From contig CM017571.1 of NCBI GenBank assembly GCA_007844125.1, forward strand, positions 3,673,924 to 3,737,923: DNA of 64,000 bases, read 5' to 3'. The translations under genes and the position numbers were made by a program. The DNA comes from Sinonovacula constricta (lineage: Eukaryota; Mollusca; Bivalvia; Cardiida; Solecurtidae). This document shows positions 1 to 11,522 of the stretch, piece after piece (within the stretch, counting starts at the first letter, position 1; each line of letters begins with the position of its first letter). Under the pieces are notes generated by a model, which had not been told where the DNA came from, ran no database searches, and worked only from the letters and a program-made list of their open reading frames with translations.

Positions 1-1003
1 TGGCACTGGAGGGGAGGGGCGGTCTCTGGTATGTGGTTAGGATCTGTCAGTTATTACAGGGGCAGCCACAGTGGCACTGGAGGGGGCGGTCTCTGGTATG
101 TGGTTTGGGCCGGTCAGTTATTACAGGGACAACTGCAGTGGCACTGGAGGGGGTGGTCTCTGATATGTGGTTTGGGCCTGTCAGTTATTACAGGGGCAGC
201 TATTGTGGCACTGGAGGGGGCGGTCTCGGGTATGTGGTTAGGACCTGTCAGTTATTACAGGGGCAGCTATTGTGGCACTGGAGGGGGCGGTCTCTGGTAT
301 GTGGTTTGGGCCTGTCAGTTATTACAGGGGCAGCTATTGTGGCACTGGAGGGGCGGTCTCTGGTATGTGGTTTGGGCCTGCCAGTTATAACAGGGACAGC
401 TGCAGTGGCACTGGAGGGGGCGGTCTCTGGTATGTGGTTAGGGCCTACCAGTTATTACAGGGGCAGCTATTGTGGCACTGGAAGGGGTGGTCTCTGGTAT
501 GTGGTTTGGGCCTGCCAGTTATTACAGGGGTTTGCATAGCGGCACTGGAGGGGCGGTCTCGGGTATGTAGTTAGGGCCTACCAGTTATTACAGGGGCAGC
601 CACAGTGGCACTGTACGGGGGCGGTCTCGGGTATGTAGTTAGGGCCTACCAGTTATTACAGGGACAGCCACAGTGGCACTGCAGGGGGCGGTCTCTGGTC
701 TGTGGTTAGGACCTGCCAGTTATTACAGTGGCAGCTGTAGTGGCACTGGAGGGGGCGGTCTCGGGTATCTGGTTAGGGCCTGCCAGTTATTACAGGGGCA
801 GGCATAGTGGCGCTGGAGGGGCGGTCTTTGGTATGTGGTTAGGACCTACCAGTTATTACAGGGGCAGCTACAGTGGCACTGGAGGGGGCGGTCTCTGGTA
901 TGTGGTTAGGACCTGCCAGTTATTACAGGGACAGCTATAGTGGCACTGGAGGGGCGGTCTCTGGTATATGGTTAGGAACTGCCAAATATTACAGGGACAG
1001 CTA
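1..1003. repeat. Minisatellite, 66-67 bp unit, about 15 copies
   Basis: Head-to-tail copies of a G-rich unit running from 'tggcactggaggggg' through 'cggtctctggtatgtggt' to 'cagttattacaggggcagc'. Copies differ by point changes and 1-3 bp length changes in the G tracts. Most units contain a short dyad (CCTGT...ACAGG around CAGTTATT) that could form a hairpin. The array starts before the window and stops at about 1003, where sequence matching the interior of a MITE family begins. Several overlapping frames stay open because the unit is not a multiple of three and contains few stops; I do not regard these as genes. Confidence 0.95.
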
Positions 1004-1316
1004 GAGTGGTTTTCTTAGTTTCAAAATAGCTAACTGTGCAGCGTGGTTCGGATATGTTATACATCAATCAGTTATAAAATCATATCCTGAAAACTCCGCT
1101 CCGCTATCAGATTAATTAACTTTATTTGTAAGATCTTACTTTTGTGAGATTGCGTAATACATGCTTGTAATAACAAGTTGGGTGTTTTTTCCATTTTTTC
1201 ACAAAGATGTCCGGCACTTATACACTGCATTTCTTGGGATGTTTTCAGCTGACAATAATTTATTTGGTTGTTCCAGGGAAAGTAATATAGTCAAACCTGT
1301 CGATACCACCTCTAAA
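1004..1316 (+). mobile_element. MITE family copy, right part only
   Basis: The stretch 'tggttttcttagttt..aaaatagct..gcagcgtgg' matches the interior of the 475-bp element at 6601-7075, and the end ('tcaaacctgtcgatacc' followed by 'acctctaaa') matches its right inverted terminus. The left part is absent and the 67-bp minisatellite takes its place. Confidence 0.7.
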
Positions 1317-1535
1317 ATTCCAACAAGTGGAAAAACAGCTAATATGTGTGTCAGTCTTCTCTGATAAATACATGTCCTCTTTCATTTTGAATTATTTTAT
1401 ACCAATCACCGTGTTTTACGACAGTTAGTATGGCTTTAAAATGGCCATGGTAAACAACGGCCATTGGATCACAAGTGTAAGAAATCGCAATTTTGATGCT
1501 GCTTTTGTTAATCCACACTGGTGCTGTTGTTACAG

Positions 1536-2598
1536 GAGGACGGGAGGAATTATCCTGGGATCTATTCTCGGAGGCTTGTTTCTCCTTGGCATTGTACTGT
1601 CTGTACTATGGCGGAAAGGAGTTTTTAAAACTTGCTGCAAGACAAAAGAGTAAGTAGATCAATAAATGTATCAATGTATATTAAATCATATCGCTAGAAA
1701 GTCTAACTATATACCATTGCATCCATTTGACAAATACAGTGTCTTAAAGTCAAACTAAACGTTTTACCGCACAGAACAAAGCACATACACACGTAAATCA
1801 CCTCGGATGATCAGACGAGTATGACGTCAATTCCTGTACATTTAAATGGAACATTCTCATAATTTCCTTTAATGTTTACAATGACAAAGCATCGTATTTG
1901 TATGTTATCTTTTTGTGCTTGTCAACTTCATATCTGGAGTACTGCTGCTGTGTTACAATCGCAATTTATAACGGTTTCAATTAAATAACGACTTTATTTT
2001 GCTTGATCCCCAACTACCTTTTTGTAAACTTTTCACAAGTTTTAAATAAGCTTTCATTATACTAAAAATAATGATTTTATGCTGTATTGGTGCATGCTTT
2101 CACTACAGTAAAGCTGCCAGCACATCCATGAAGACTTAAAGCGAAATGGTGTCATTTCAATTGAATTGGGTTGCGTATAATGTGGCGCCAAATGAACTTC
2201 AGTCACCTCTGTGCATTCAAATATAGATTTGATCTAATTATATTTACATCTTTAGTCAGTCGGAATAAAGCTACAAGAAATCGTCCGCAGTCTAACACCG
2301 TATTTACATACACATTTGATATAAACTCTGTAATAAACTTGTATATCATGCACGTCATGTCTATGTATGTAGGAGTAAAACCATGAAGTCGACTGCGTAC
2401 ATGTACAGTTCGAATCCTGGTGCTGATGGCAAGAAAATCCACAAGGTGAACGTCACCAAGGGATCGCAAGAGTTTCCGAGGTACTCACCGAACTACTCTG
2501 ACTACAGTAGTGCCTATCCCCCGCCCCCACCACCCGCCTATAGTACTGCTATTAACTCACCAGGCATAGAAAGTCAAGGAAAGACCATTGTACATTAA
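1536..2598 (+). CDS. Single-pass membrane protein, CYYR1/shisa-like; last two coding exons
   Basis: Two exons at 1536-1649 and 2373-2598. The first follows a good acceptor (tgctgttgttacag) and ends at GTAAGTAG. The second follows a tag acceptor and runs to TAA. Both junctions are phase 2, and the codon split across the intron reads GAG, so the frame is continuous. The first exon encodes a Gly/Leu/Ile-rich transmembrane helix (GGIILGSILGGLFLLGIVLS), then basic and Cys residues (WRKGVFKTCCKTK). The second encodes a cytoplasmic tail rich in Tyr, Ser and Pro, with a run of six prolines followed by AY (PPAY, a WW-domain ligand type). This plan fits cysteine- and tyrosine-rich protein 1 and shisa-like proteins. 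The N-terminal signal peptide and Cys-rich ectodomain exons are not visible and may lie left of the window. The family call is by architecture; the splicing is well supported. Confidence 0.65.
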
Positions 2599-2738
2599 GC
2601 AGGTATTGAAGAAACCTTGACAGGATTTTAAGAACTGTCTTATTACGCTATGTAATTTTTTGCTATAAAGCCATTCCAAGGTGTACATCTCCATGTGTAT
2701 GTAGTCGCTAACATTAACTTTTTTTAACAATTACAAAT

Positions 2739-2744
2739 AATAAA
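2739..2744 (+). terminator. Polyadenylation signal AATAAA of the membrane-protein gene
   Basis: Canonical AATAAA about 140 nt after the stop codon at 2598. It implies a short 3' UTR ending near 2760-2770. Confidence 0.55.
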
Positions 2745-2769
2745 CAAATAGTGCAGATATTAAATGTTA

Positions 2770-4148
2770 ACATGACCAATGTTGGCTTATACACCAATGT
2801 GTGACATAATTCGGCGTACCAACTTGTCGTACGGACTTTTGGCGTTTGTCGTCTACATGCATGCACAGCCACACGGCGTTGTCATGAACTTTAGTAGTAA
2901 TAACATACTGCAGACGATACAACGTATTAATTATTATTATTATATCTATTTTTAACCGACATCAAACCAGAATGTGTCTGCAATCTAAATGTTCCTGATT
3001 TGCTTTTGTTAAAAGAGAAGTTAACCCAAACATAAAATGTGACGAGGTCTAACAAGGGCTTGAAGATAGTCACTCTGCAGGCTTGTCAGTACTATATTAT
3101 TTTACCTATTTTGCTGTTTGGAATATTTGGAATGTTAACTAACAAGGGAGGTAATTACCATTTCACAAATACACCATATTGTATTTGTCTTCAAATGAAA
3201 TAATCAAAACCACATACTGTGACAAAAACAAAAAGTTTAATCGTTTTGATTGGCTAAGCTCTAGTCACGTGTCAGTCAATATATAAAGGATATTTACTGT
3301 CCAACCAGTGTTTTTTTGTAATTCATTTTATTTAACGTTCCGATATATATATTTATTGTCAATGGTTGTAAACATGTAACTTAAAAGACGACAGTTAGGT
3401 GAGCTACCATGTAGGCAAACAACAATCGGATTAAAATCATGGATTGGGTAAACAAATTCTTAAACATACGTTCTTTTTACATTCTTAGAAATTGTTCCAC
3501 AGAACTGAGTCATGTAGACAAGCATTTGCTTGTTTCTTTAAAATGACATTGTGCTAAAACTTTGAGTTTGAGCTTTTTAGAGAAAATAAATTTATTGTCA
3601 TTGAAAATTGTTCGGCATATTATAGAACAAATGAAGACTTAGCCTATGTTTCGGTCAAATCCTGCTCCATATCCTTGGAATTTCATCGTCTTAGTATGGA
3701 CCGGATGTTGTCGCGTTGGTTTCCTTCATAAGTTTCATGGCTATTTGGATTATTTAGCACCCTTCTGTTTGGAAGGAGAATAAGGTGATGGGTTTCATAT
3801 TTTTAATGTACAATTGACACTTGCAAAGGAACGACGTAAATATCAAATATTCTTCACACAGCCACATTTTCAGATTTCAAGACAACTTGACAAACACACA
3901 ACAATCAAAAAACAATTTAAAATGGTATTGTGAACGTTTTAATGGTTATCAAATACTGATGAGTAATTGGGCATTATATGCAATGTCTTGCTATGTAGCA
4001 TTGTTGAGAAATACAAAGGTATATCTCCTTTCTCTCTACATGCTCAAGGTTGTTGATTTTAAGAATATTGGATAAGTGTATAACTCCAGAACTTGATATT
4101 TCATTCGAAGTGAATACCCTGGACAGTCGAAGTAAATAGTTAATATAT
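2770..4148. other. AT-rich intergenic DNA, no gene seen
   Basis: About 1.4 kb with no long or spliced-looking open frame and no repeat that I can match within the window. It contains only short AT-rich simple tracts. Confidence 0.5.
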
Positions 4149-4245
4149 TTGCTTGTTGTTAAATATGTTTGCTTGTTGTTAAATATATTTGCTTGTTGTT
4201 ACATATATTTGCTTGTTGTTAAATATATATTTGCTTGTTGTTACC
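4149..4245. repeat. Short tandem repeat, 20 bp unit, 5 copies
   Basis: Five consecutive copies of tttgcttgttgttaaatata with single-base changes. The last spacer is 2 bp longer. Confidence 0.9.
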
Positions 4246-4569
4246 TGTCATATTTTTTGCAAGTGATATTTTTGCACCATTGTTTGTTTTGTAAAACTTT
4301 TCTATGTTCAAGCTTCACTTCTTATTTATGTTTGTTATTCAGGTCCAAATGGATGTCGTCACTGTCGTTATTTCTTCATGATCTGTTATAGCGATAAAGA
4401 ACTAAGTGTATGCCCCAACAATGGGGCTATTCTATAAAATTTTATAGTTATTCTATAGATATTTTTAAAATTGATAAATGCACGAAGAATTAATGCACAG
4501 AAATAAAGTTATTGGCTCATGCTTAAACAAAATGAACAGTGTATTTATTTGGGTTGTATTTTTTTTTAC

Positions 4570-4795
4570 CTTTTAAAAAGTTTTGATATTTAAAATACTT
4601 CATTAAAGCTGTTTGATACAAAATTCAGTAAAATAGACTGAAAAATGAAAACACAGTGACAAGTTTAATACGGCGCATATTTCCAGATTTTGGCCTGCAT
4701 TAGCTTCTGCCTTCTAAGATGGCTGCCTTAAACTGTCTTATCAGTGCCTATGACACCATATGGAAACTATCTACTGCACCGCTCTCGACAAGTGC
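4570..4795 (+). repeat. Dispersed repeat; inverted partner at 55300-55460
   Basis: The blocks 'tttgatatttaaaatacttc', 'aaaattcagt..tagactgaaaaat', 'cttctgccttctaagatgg' and 'ccttaaactgtcttatcag..cctatgac' occur in the same order on the opposite strand at about 55300-55460. It directly precedes a MITE copy. No coding content. Confidence 0.65.
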
Positions 4796-4801
4796 AGTCT
4801 T

Positions 4802-5268
4802 TAAGGCTGTATCCGACAGTTTGGACCATTTTCATTCTCTCGTGCAACCAAATAATTTGTTGTTGTCTGAAAAGATCCCAAGTAATGCTATTTATTGGTG
4901 CCCTACAGCCATGTGAAAAGTAAAGCATTACAATCAGTCATATTTTGTTCATCCGAGCCACGCCGCAGTTAGCAATATTTTAACTAAGAAATCCACGTGA
5001 CCACTTACTTTGTAGATGAAATTATATGATCATCCGGGTAATCAGCTCTGACGTTGGTTTACATTTTGAGCTGAAATCCCTTATAGATTTAGTAAATACT
5101 ATACATTTAAAGTAATTTATATTATACGATGTGTTCTATCTAACAATTGAGGTACTGCTATAAACAGCTTGACTTCAACTTAAGTATAAGTTTATGCACC
5201 ATCTAAGCACAAAATCCCCAGAACTGGGGTGAGATGTTATATGTATCAAACTGTATGTTACCAACTTT
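4802..5268 (+). mobile_element. MITE family copy, complete
   Basis: Begins 'taaggctgtatccgacagtt' and ends 'caaactgtatgttaccaact', the two inverted termini of the ~475-bp family. Shares the internal blocks 'ccacgtgaccactta' and 'tcatccgggtaatcagctct' with other copies. No transposase is encoded. Confidence 0.7.
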
Positions 5269-5342
5269 AAGCGAGATGACTTTTATATTAAATCGTTCTT
5301 CAACATAAAATGATTTGATCTTTGTTTGTGTTTGTTGCATCG

Positions 5343-5570
5343 CACCGACACAATTATGGTCATATTGGCGACGTCCAGTTAATTGTTGGTGGAGAACACC
5401 CCAGACTTATGTCTGGGTAGAACAACCGACGCACAGCAGGTAAACTGGAAAACCTTCCTCCGTAAAAGTTCTCGCCCCGACCAGGACTCGAACCAACTTA
5501 GTGAGAAGCGGAGGGATTACAAGTCTGTAACTCTAACTGCTCGAGCACAGCCACCCCGATCTTATTTTTC
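5343..5570 (-). mobile_element. tRNA-derived SINE, family C
   Basis: On the minus strand it has a tRNA-like head with a B-box-type GGTTCGAGTCC, followed by a body that includes 'gcaggtaaactggaaaacct' on the plus strand. The same element occurs at 12570-12747 and flanks the minisatellite at 11591-12360. Family letters A to D are labels for this window only. Confidence 0.7.
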
Positions 5571-6600
5571 TTGTTTAAGCATTTGATAAAACTTACTTGA
5601 TACACGTTTATGCAACAATCTTGAGGCGTATAATTATATCAACTGCCGAATTCGTGGCCAATATTGGCTATTCTCACAAATTAATTGTACATGTATATAA
5701 ATATAAAATGTCTCATTGTAAGCATTCTAAAAAATCATCTACAAAAAAACTAACAAAAACAACAACAACAACGAAACAAAACAACTTAAGAAAAGAAAAC
5801 AGTGCTAAAAACTATTTCGTTATGTGTATACTCCAACCTTCAAATAAGACTTGACTTTAACTGGTCACAGATGTAATATTAATTACCAAGAAATTATAAT
5901 ATACATATCCCACACAATGTTTCACTTACTGCATCCCCTGTAACCACCAAAAAAATCAATATATTGGATATTTGTTACTTTTAACTTTAAAATCATAGCT
6001 TAAGGTTCAGATTTGCACTTTATGACCCGCTGCCGCCGGCCCTATAAATTCCTTGAAATTAGGGATTTTTTGTGAGTTTTGTGCAAAAATGTATTGACTG
6101 AGTGGACAGTATAAATATGCTTCTGTAACAAACCTCTTTAAAGCTTTTATTTCACGAAACTGATATAATTGTCAATTTATTATCCTCCTTCTGAGGCTTA
6201 TCAGTTCGCTGACGGTTTTTTTAAATTTTTTAAACGCAATTTTAGTAAAAATTTTGAGAGCCAAAAATTCATGATTTCCACTTAGTCAGAAATTGGTATT
6301 ATTTTTCATGACAGTAAGCAGATTATTCAAACTCAAATATGTTTTGTTAGCCACTAAAATATTGAAATATAGAAATATATCTTAAAATATGTATCATTTC
6401 AAGGTTTAAAAGTTATTTATAATGCTCTTAAAACAGTAACTTATTTAAAACTTTATATTCAAATCATTACTTTTTATTTAGATTATCAATCGAAATATTA
6501 TTAAGACTGGGAAATGCCAAATTTAAAAATTGAGAACCCCGGCCACACTTTGGAAAACCCGGCCACAAATTTACATAAAAGAAAATATCATTATAGTTGT
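5571..6600. other. AT-rich intergenic DNA, no gene seen
   Basis: No plausible coding exon and no match to other repeats in the window. There are several short poly-A/T and (CAA)n-like tracts near 5740-5790. Confidence 0.45.
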
Positions 6601-7075
6601 AAAGGTGGTATTCGACAGTTTGCCTATGTCAAATACTTATAACAATATCGAACCACTGCTTTAGGGAATTTGAGCATTATTTTTATATAAATTTATACTT
6701 TAATTTTAATAAATACAATTTTGAACATTAACTGAATTGTAAGACAAAAATAATGTGTACTCTTTCCAATAAAAACTCGACAGTGGTCTCTGCTAAAAAT
6801 AGATATCGATGTCAGTGCAGATTACCAAGATGACTATATAACGTGACCTCAAAAGTAAGTGGTCAGGTGGTTTTCTTAGTTTAAAAATAGCTATCTCTGC
6901 AGCGTGGCTCGGATAGGAAACACCAGTTTGCAATGACGCGTGGTCATTTGTGCGTGACTGTTCACACAGATCTAGGACATAAATGAAAGCATTTTGCATG
7001 ATTTTTTCAGGTAACGATTTATTTGGTTATTTGAGAAAAGAAATTTTCATCCAAACTGTCAAGGATACTACCTTT
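6601..7075 (+). mobile_element. MITE family copy, complete reference copy
   Basis: 475 bp bounded by inverted termini: left 'aaaggtggtattcgacagtt', right 'actgtcaaggatactacctt'. The interior contains 'tgacctcaaaagtaagtgg' and 'gcagcgtggctcggatagg', shared by copies at 1004, 4802, 8577, 14884, 18885 and 53610. A target-site duplication is not clear, and the element is non-coding. The superfamily cannot be assigned from the termini alone. Confidence 0.8.
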
Positions 7076-8151
7076 AAAGAATGTTTAAGACACTTGTTGA
7101 CTATTGAATAAATTGGATTGTTGAACTGACACAAATGCTTACATCGCCTACAAGAATGCTTTGTGCATAAACATTACAAGGAAAAGGGAATAGAAAGTGA
7201 AGGACACTATAAGGAAGGAGGAAGAGAAGAAGTAAGAAGTAAGTAAGCATTATGAAAGGCCACAGCTTACACCAATAAATAATAATGAATTATTTACTTC
7301 AGTGATAAGTGCTGAAAACTTAGCAGCTAATGCATAAATTTCCGATTGTGTTAAATCTTCCAATTGTTTTAAACATATTGTATAAGACGAAAATGTACAC
7401 ATCTCTACATGTGCTGAAAAATAATCTTTCTTATATCTAATATCTAATAATACATAACATTCAAATAAGAGCAGAATCAAATTTAGAAATAGGGAAGGAA
7501 AACTTAAGACTCCCTTACTTGGAGCAGTGGACCCATGGAGGCCATGAGTTTGGGGCTGCAATTACACATTCCCACAAGGAGATTTTCGAAGGGGATGACT
7601 CTAAAGGCACCAAAATGTTAAAAAAATGGGGAAAAACTTCGACTGAAAATTATAAAAATACCTATGTAATGCCCAGAGAAGTATCATTATAAATAAAGTA
7701 TTAACATTAGGACAGTAGATTTAAAGTAGCCATGTATGATTATTAGGTTGAACTCATTCAGACACAAAAAAAAACATCAACATAATATATAAACATTAAA
7801 GATCCTTTTATTCTTTAACAAAACAAACATGCATTGTTCAATTATTATTTTTGCTTAAATAATTAATAATCATTTACAGCCATCCCCTTTTTTGTTTTTA
7901 AAAAATCCCATTTTCCTAATATTTGTGTCCTGTTGCTATGGAAACTTTTGATCTGGGACATACAGATTTGATTTTTGTTTACTTTCACAAAATCTCGTTC
8001 TCAGAATGTTTTGGCAAAATCTGTGACCTAGCCTGGTCAAGATTTTCTGATACTTAGATAATTGCTCTTAAATTGTAAAACAATTAATACATATTTATGT
8101 AATGTCTTTATTCTACTTTTGTTAATAATTAAATACATTTTAGAATCTGCT

Positions 8152-8155
<4 letters not shown>
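7076..8155. other. AT-rich intergenic DNA, no recognised gene
   Basis: Contains one 103-codon minus-strand open frame (7250-7561) with no recognisable domain or splice context. Not called as a gene. Confidence 0.4.

Positions 8156-8213
<58 letters not shown>
8156..8213. repeat. (AT)n microsatellite
   Basis: An uninterrupted run of alternating A and T of about 58 bp. Confidence 0.98.
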
Positions 8214-8222
<9 letters not shown>

Positions 8223-8576
8223 TTCTGTCTTTCATAAATCCAAAGATATGATATATAAGTAAATTGTCATAATGTCATTTATTTATTACTATTGATTATT
8301 ACATATAGTATACATGTTAAATTTATACTGCATATTGCTTTTAATATGTAAACTTGAATAAACAAATTTTGATAAAAAAATAAAATAAAGTTGTTTGGTT
8401 CTTTTCATTTCCCTGTTTATAAATCCCGATACTTCCAATCCCTCTAAGAAAAGCATTTTCTTTCACCTATAATCCTGAGTAATGTGCCTGCAAATTTTTG
8501 GAGTTTTGTTACTGTTTACCATATAGTATATAGTCACAACCCTGGGAAAACGGCTATAAATGGGTGAGAAAAAATT

Positions 8577-8985
8577 AAAGGTGGTAGCCGACAGTTTGGA
8601 ACAAAAATATTTTCATTAAATATCATAATAAACCATTGTTACCTGAACAGATCTTGCAAAATACTGTTTATTGATGTCCTACACCTGTCTGAAAAGGGAA
8701 CCATAACGTCACAATCATCAATTCAAACATGTTTTTTCCTATCTGAGCCAAGCTGCACAGTTAGCTATTTTTAAACTAACGAACCCACGTGACCACTTAT
8801 GTTTTAGCTCATCCACATCATCTGTTGTGATGTCGATGTCTATTTTTAGCAGGAATCCCAATTGTTCTTAATTAAAGATTTGAAAAGAATGAAGATTAGT
8901 GCAGAAATTATGTACAAATACACCAAACAAAGGTCAGATATTGTTACATATACAAAGTATGGGCTATCTGTCAGATACCACCTAA
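8577..8985 (+). mobile_element. MITE family copy
   Basis: Starts 'aaaggtggtagccgacagtt' and ends 'ctgtcagataccacctaaag'. About 65 bp shorter than the reference copy. Keeps the block 'cccacgtgaccactta'. Confidence 0.75.
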
Positions 8986-9060
8986 AGCTTCAGAATCCAG
9001 GGTGTTAGGCAAGAATTTCTTGAATAAAACAAGAGCTTGTCGTGTGTTGCAAAACATTAA

Positions 9061-9412
9061 TAACATCTTCTTCTTCTTGTATCGTGACATGTTCATACCG
9101 TAGATGAAATCATGGTTCTCCATAGGCTTCGGTCCATTGCTCGTTCTTGAAGTCCGATGATACTGTTGACACCTATTGCCCTACACATCCAGTCTAACAT
9201 CTTTTTTCGTTTGCCTTCCCCTGACTCTCCTCCCGTCAGTTTCGTTCTCCAAGATGTGCCGTTCGATGCGTTCGTTTTGGCGCAATAGGTGTCCAACAAA
9301 GTGGCACTGCCTTTCCTTGATGGTTTGCATCAGCAAGCAATCGACCTTCATTCTTCATGGGACTCGCATTCTTCTGAGGACTTCAGCATTTCACACTCTC
9401 TAATAACATACA
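9061..9412 (-). mobile_element. Non-LTR retrotransposon (LINE), decayed 3' end
   Basis: Minus-strand translation in shifting frames gives the typical C-terminus of a LINE reverse-transcriptase protein: a 'FGH-LLR-NERIERHIL' type segment, then 'GRRVRGRQ' and 'KKMLDWMCRAIGV', then a DRSLWRTMI-like end. It finishes in a short AAG-rich tail at about 9070, as LINE 3' ends often do. Several frameshifts are present. Clade not assigned. Confidence 0.6.
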
Positions 9413-11522
9413 GGGCCTTAAATAAAGGTGCAGTATTTATTCCTTTTTCAATCTGGATGATTATTTCATAACTGTTTCATGCCTATTGCTAGGTATTGAA
9501 GTGCACAGTAGCATTTAGTTATAAGTGTGTACAGCAACACACTGTTAACCATCATATAGTGCAGAATATAAAGTTTGTTTTTTATTTAAAAGTTCAATGT
9601 TTAACATATACTGCATAAAATAAATGTATATACATTGTAATATATGTGATAAATAAAATATGCTATTGTCATGTAAATGTGAAATAAAACTTTCAGTAAT
9701 GTTTAAAGCTATGTAAGTGTTTCACAAAATCATGTGAAGCAACCTTAAGCATTATAAAAACACAGGCGACTTGTAATTATTTAAAAGAAAGCAATTAGTC
9801 TAACCATATTTTTATCAGGAATTTAGCATTTCCAACATAGTTATAGTAAGTTAACTTTGAACAGGTATGATTTTGGTTATAAAGCCTATGTCTCTTAGGG
9901 TGCAAGTAAGATGGGGTTGAACAGCTTACTCTTCTTGATATTAGAATGTATCGCATTAAAAATGAAATTTAGATTTGGTATGCAATAAAATTTTATGGCA
10001 ATGTTATGGGAACTTAAGACATTATCAAAAATGGAAGGCTCAAGCTGCAGGAACATTCCAGTTAGAATCAGGGTATAGACGGGTGACAGAGAGAAAGATA
10101 ATTATAGTTGTTGGTGTTGAAGATACTAAGTGCAAATATTTGGGCTCTAAACAACAGTATAACTTTTTTATTATTATTTTGAACATCCCTTCACACAAGT
10201 AATTTAAGATTATCAAAGCATTGAAAATAGTGATACCAGATATAGCCATGATTGCCCTGAATCGCTCACCCAAGGACCCTGGCTTTAAGTATGTTGGATT
10301 GTTACGTGTATTTCCTTTGATGGACATTGAACTTTGGTTCTTCAATTCCATCTTCACATGAACAGGATGCTACAACCATTTATTTGTCTCTGGTCATGTT
10401 TGTTCATGATTCAGAAAGTTAATTTTGTTTGTGGTCAACCATTTTTGTGTTGTTTTTCAAATCAAAATAATACCATATTCCTTTTCTGAACACTATGTGG
10501 ACATTATTTTCGATGACGTCACTACTTTCGTCATAACGTATAGAAAATATCAGCGCATGGACATTTTGTTTACAAATAGATCGTTTTTCTTTTCGTTGCT
10601 TGCATTTGAGAAACTCGACAGGAAGTGCGAGTTTAGGGCTCTGTAAAACCGATTTAAGCACCCCAGTCGGTCCATATTGCCGACTGACCGTTCCAAGGCG
10701 GTAACTGTCGGGTTTGCTCTTTTCCTTAAATGACTCATCACAAATTTGTTCCTACTTTTTGTTTGGCTTGCATGTGAAATAGTTTGGTATATGTTGCAAT
10801 ACTCATAGGACTTTGTCATAGATTCTTGAATATAATCACAAGACTTAATGTACACAAAAGTGTCTGGCAACAAGTGAGCAAAAGTAATTTACTTAACAAT
10901 GCACATAATAACCCATGAAGCTTCCCATGCAGACAAAACATTTTGATGATGTTCTATTAATTTTAAAAACTCTTATAGCATTTTCACAAGGATGGTCAAT
11001 GGTTTGACCTAGGGATCTACTTTTTGACCCTTTGTATCCATGTTACTGTCTTTCCCAAGATTTTATGCAGACAGTCTCTGAGAAGATAAGATAAATACAG
11101 TAGCCTCTAAGAATGTCTCCTGTCATCTAGTGATTAACAATTTTAACCACATCAGTAGACAGTAAGGAAAATGAGTTCAAAACCCATGGACTTTTGTTGT
11201 ACAGTACTAATAGAGAACAAGTAGGTTTACACTTTTACAAAAGGGAGATAAATCCAGAATGTATGATAATAATTTTGAGTGATTTAGAAACTATTATTTC
11301 CAGTAAACTTGTGACAATTGCTAAACTTATTTTTTCTAAACACAAATACATGCTTCTATATAACAGATTAAAGGATCATGAAAAGATATCTCAAAAACGA
11401 ATAAAGTGTAACCAAGAAAGTGTAAGTAAAATAAGTAAAGTGTTATTAAGTATATATTTTTCCATTACATGTGTGGAAACACTTCAAATGTGCTCACATT
11501 TCGGTTTTGTTGTATCATCCCA
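9413..11522. other. AT-rich intergenic DNA, no gene seen
   Basis: No convincing exon. A fragment at about 10985-11045 ('gtttgaccta', 'gatctactttttgaccc') resembles the dispersed repeat at 42190 and 52598. Open frames here are short and lack splice or domain support. Confidence 0.4.

Noticed and set aside
33..539. Glycine- and tryptophan-rich ORFs in the first kilobase
   Set aside because: They are readings of the 67-bp minisatellite in several frames and stop at unit-length changes.
4149..4245. CRISPR-like array of short repeats
   Set aside because: The repeats are directly adjacent with no unique spacers, and the genome is eukaryotic.
7250..7561. 103-codon minus-strand ORF
   Set aside because: No recognisable motif, no start context or splice sites, and flanked by repeats.
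8062..8262. ORF with alternating Tyr-Ile
   Set aside because: Translation of an (AT)n microsatellite. The same applies to the ORF at 22757-23071.
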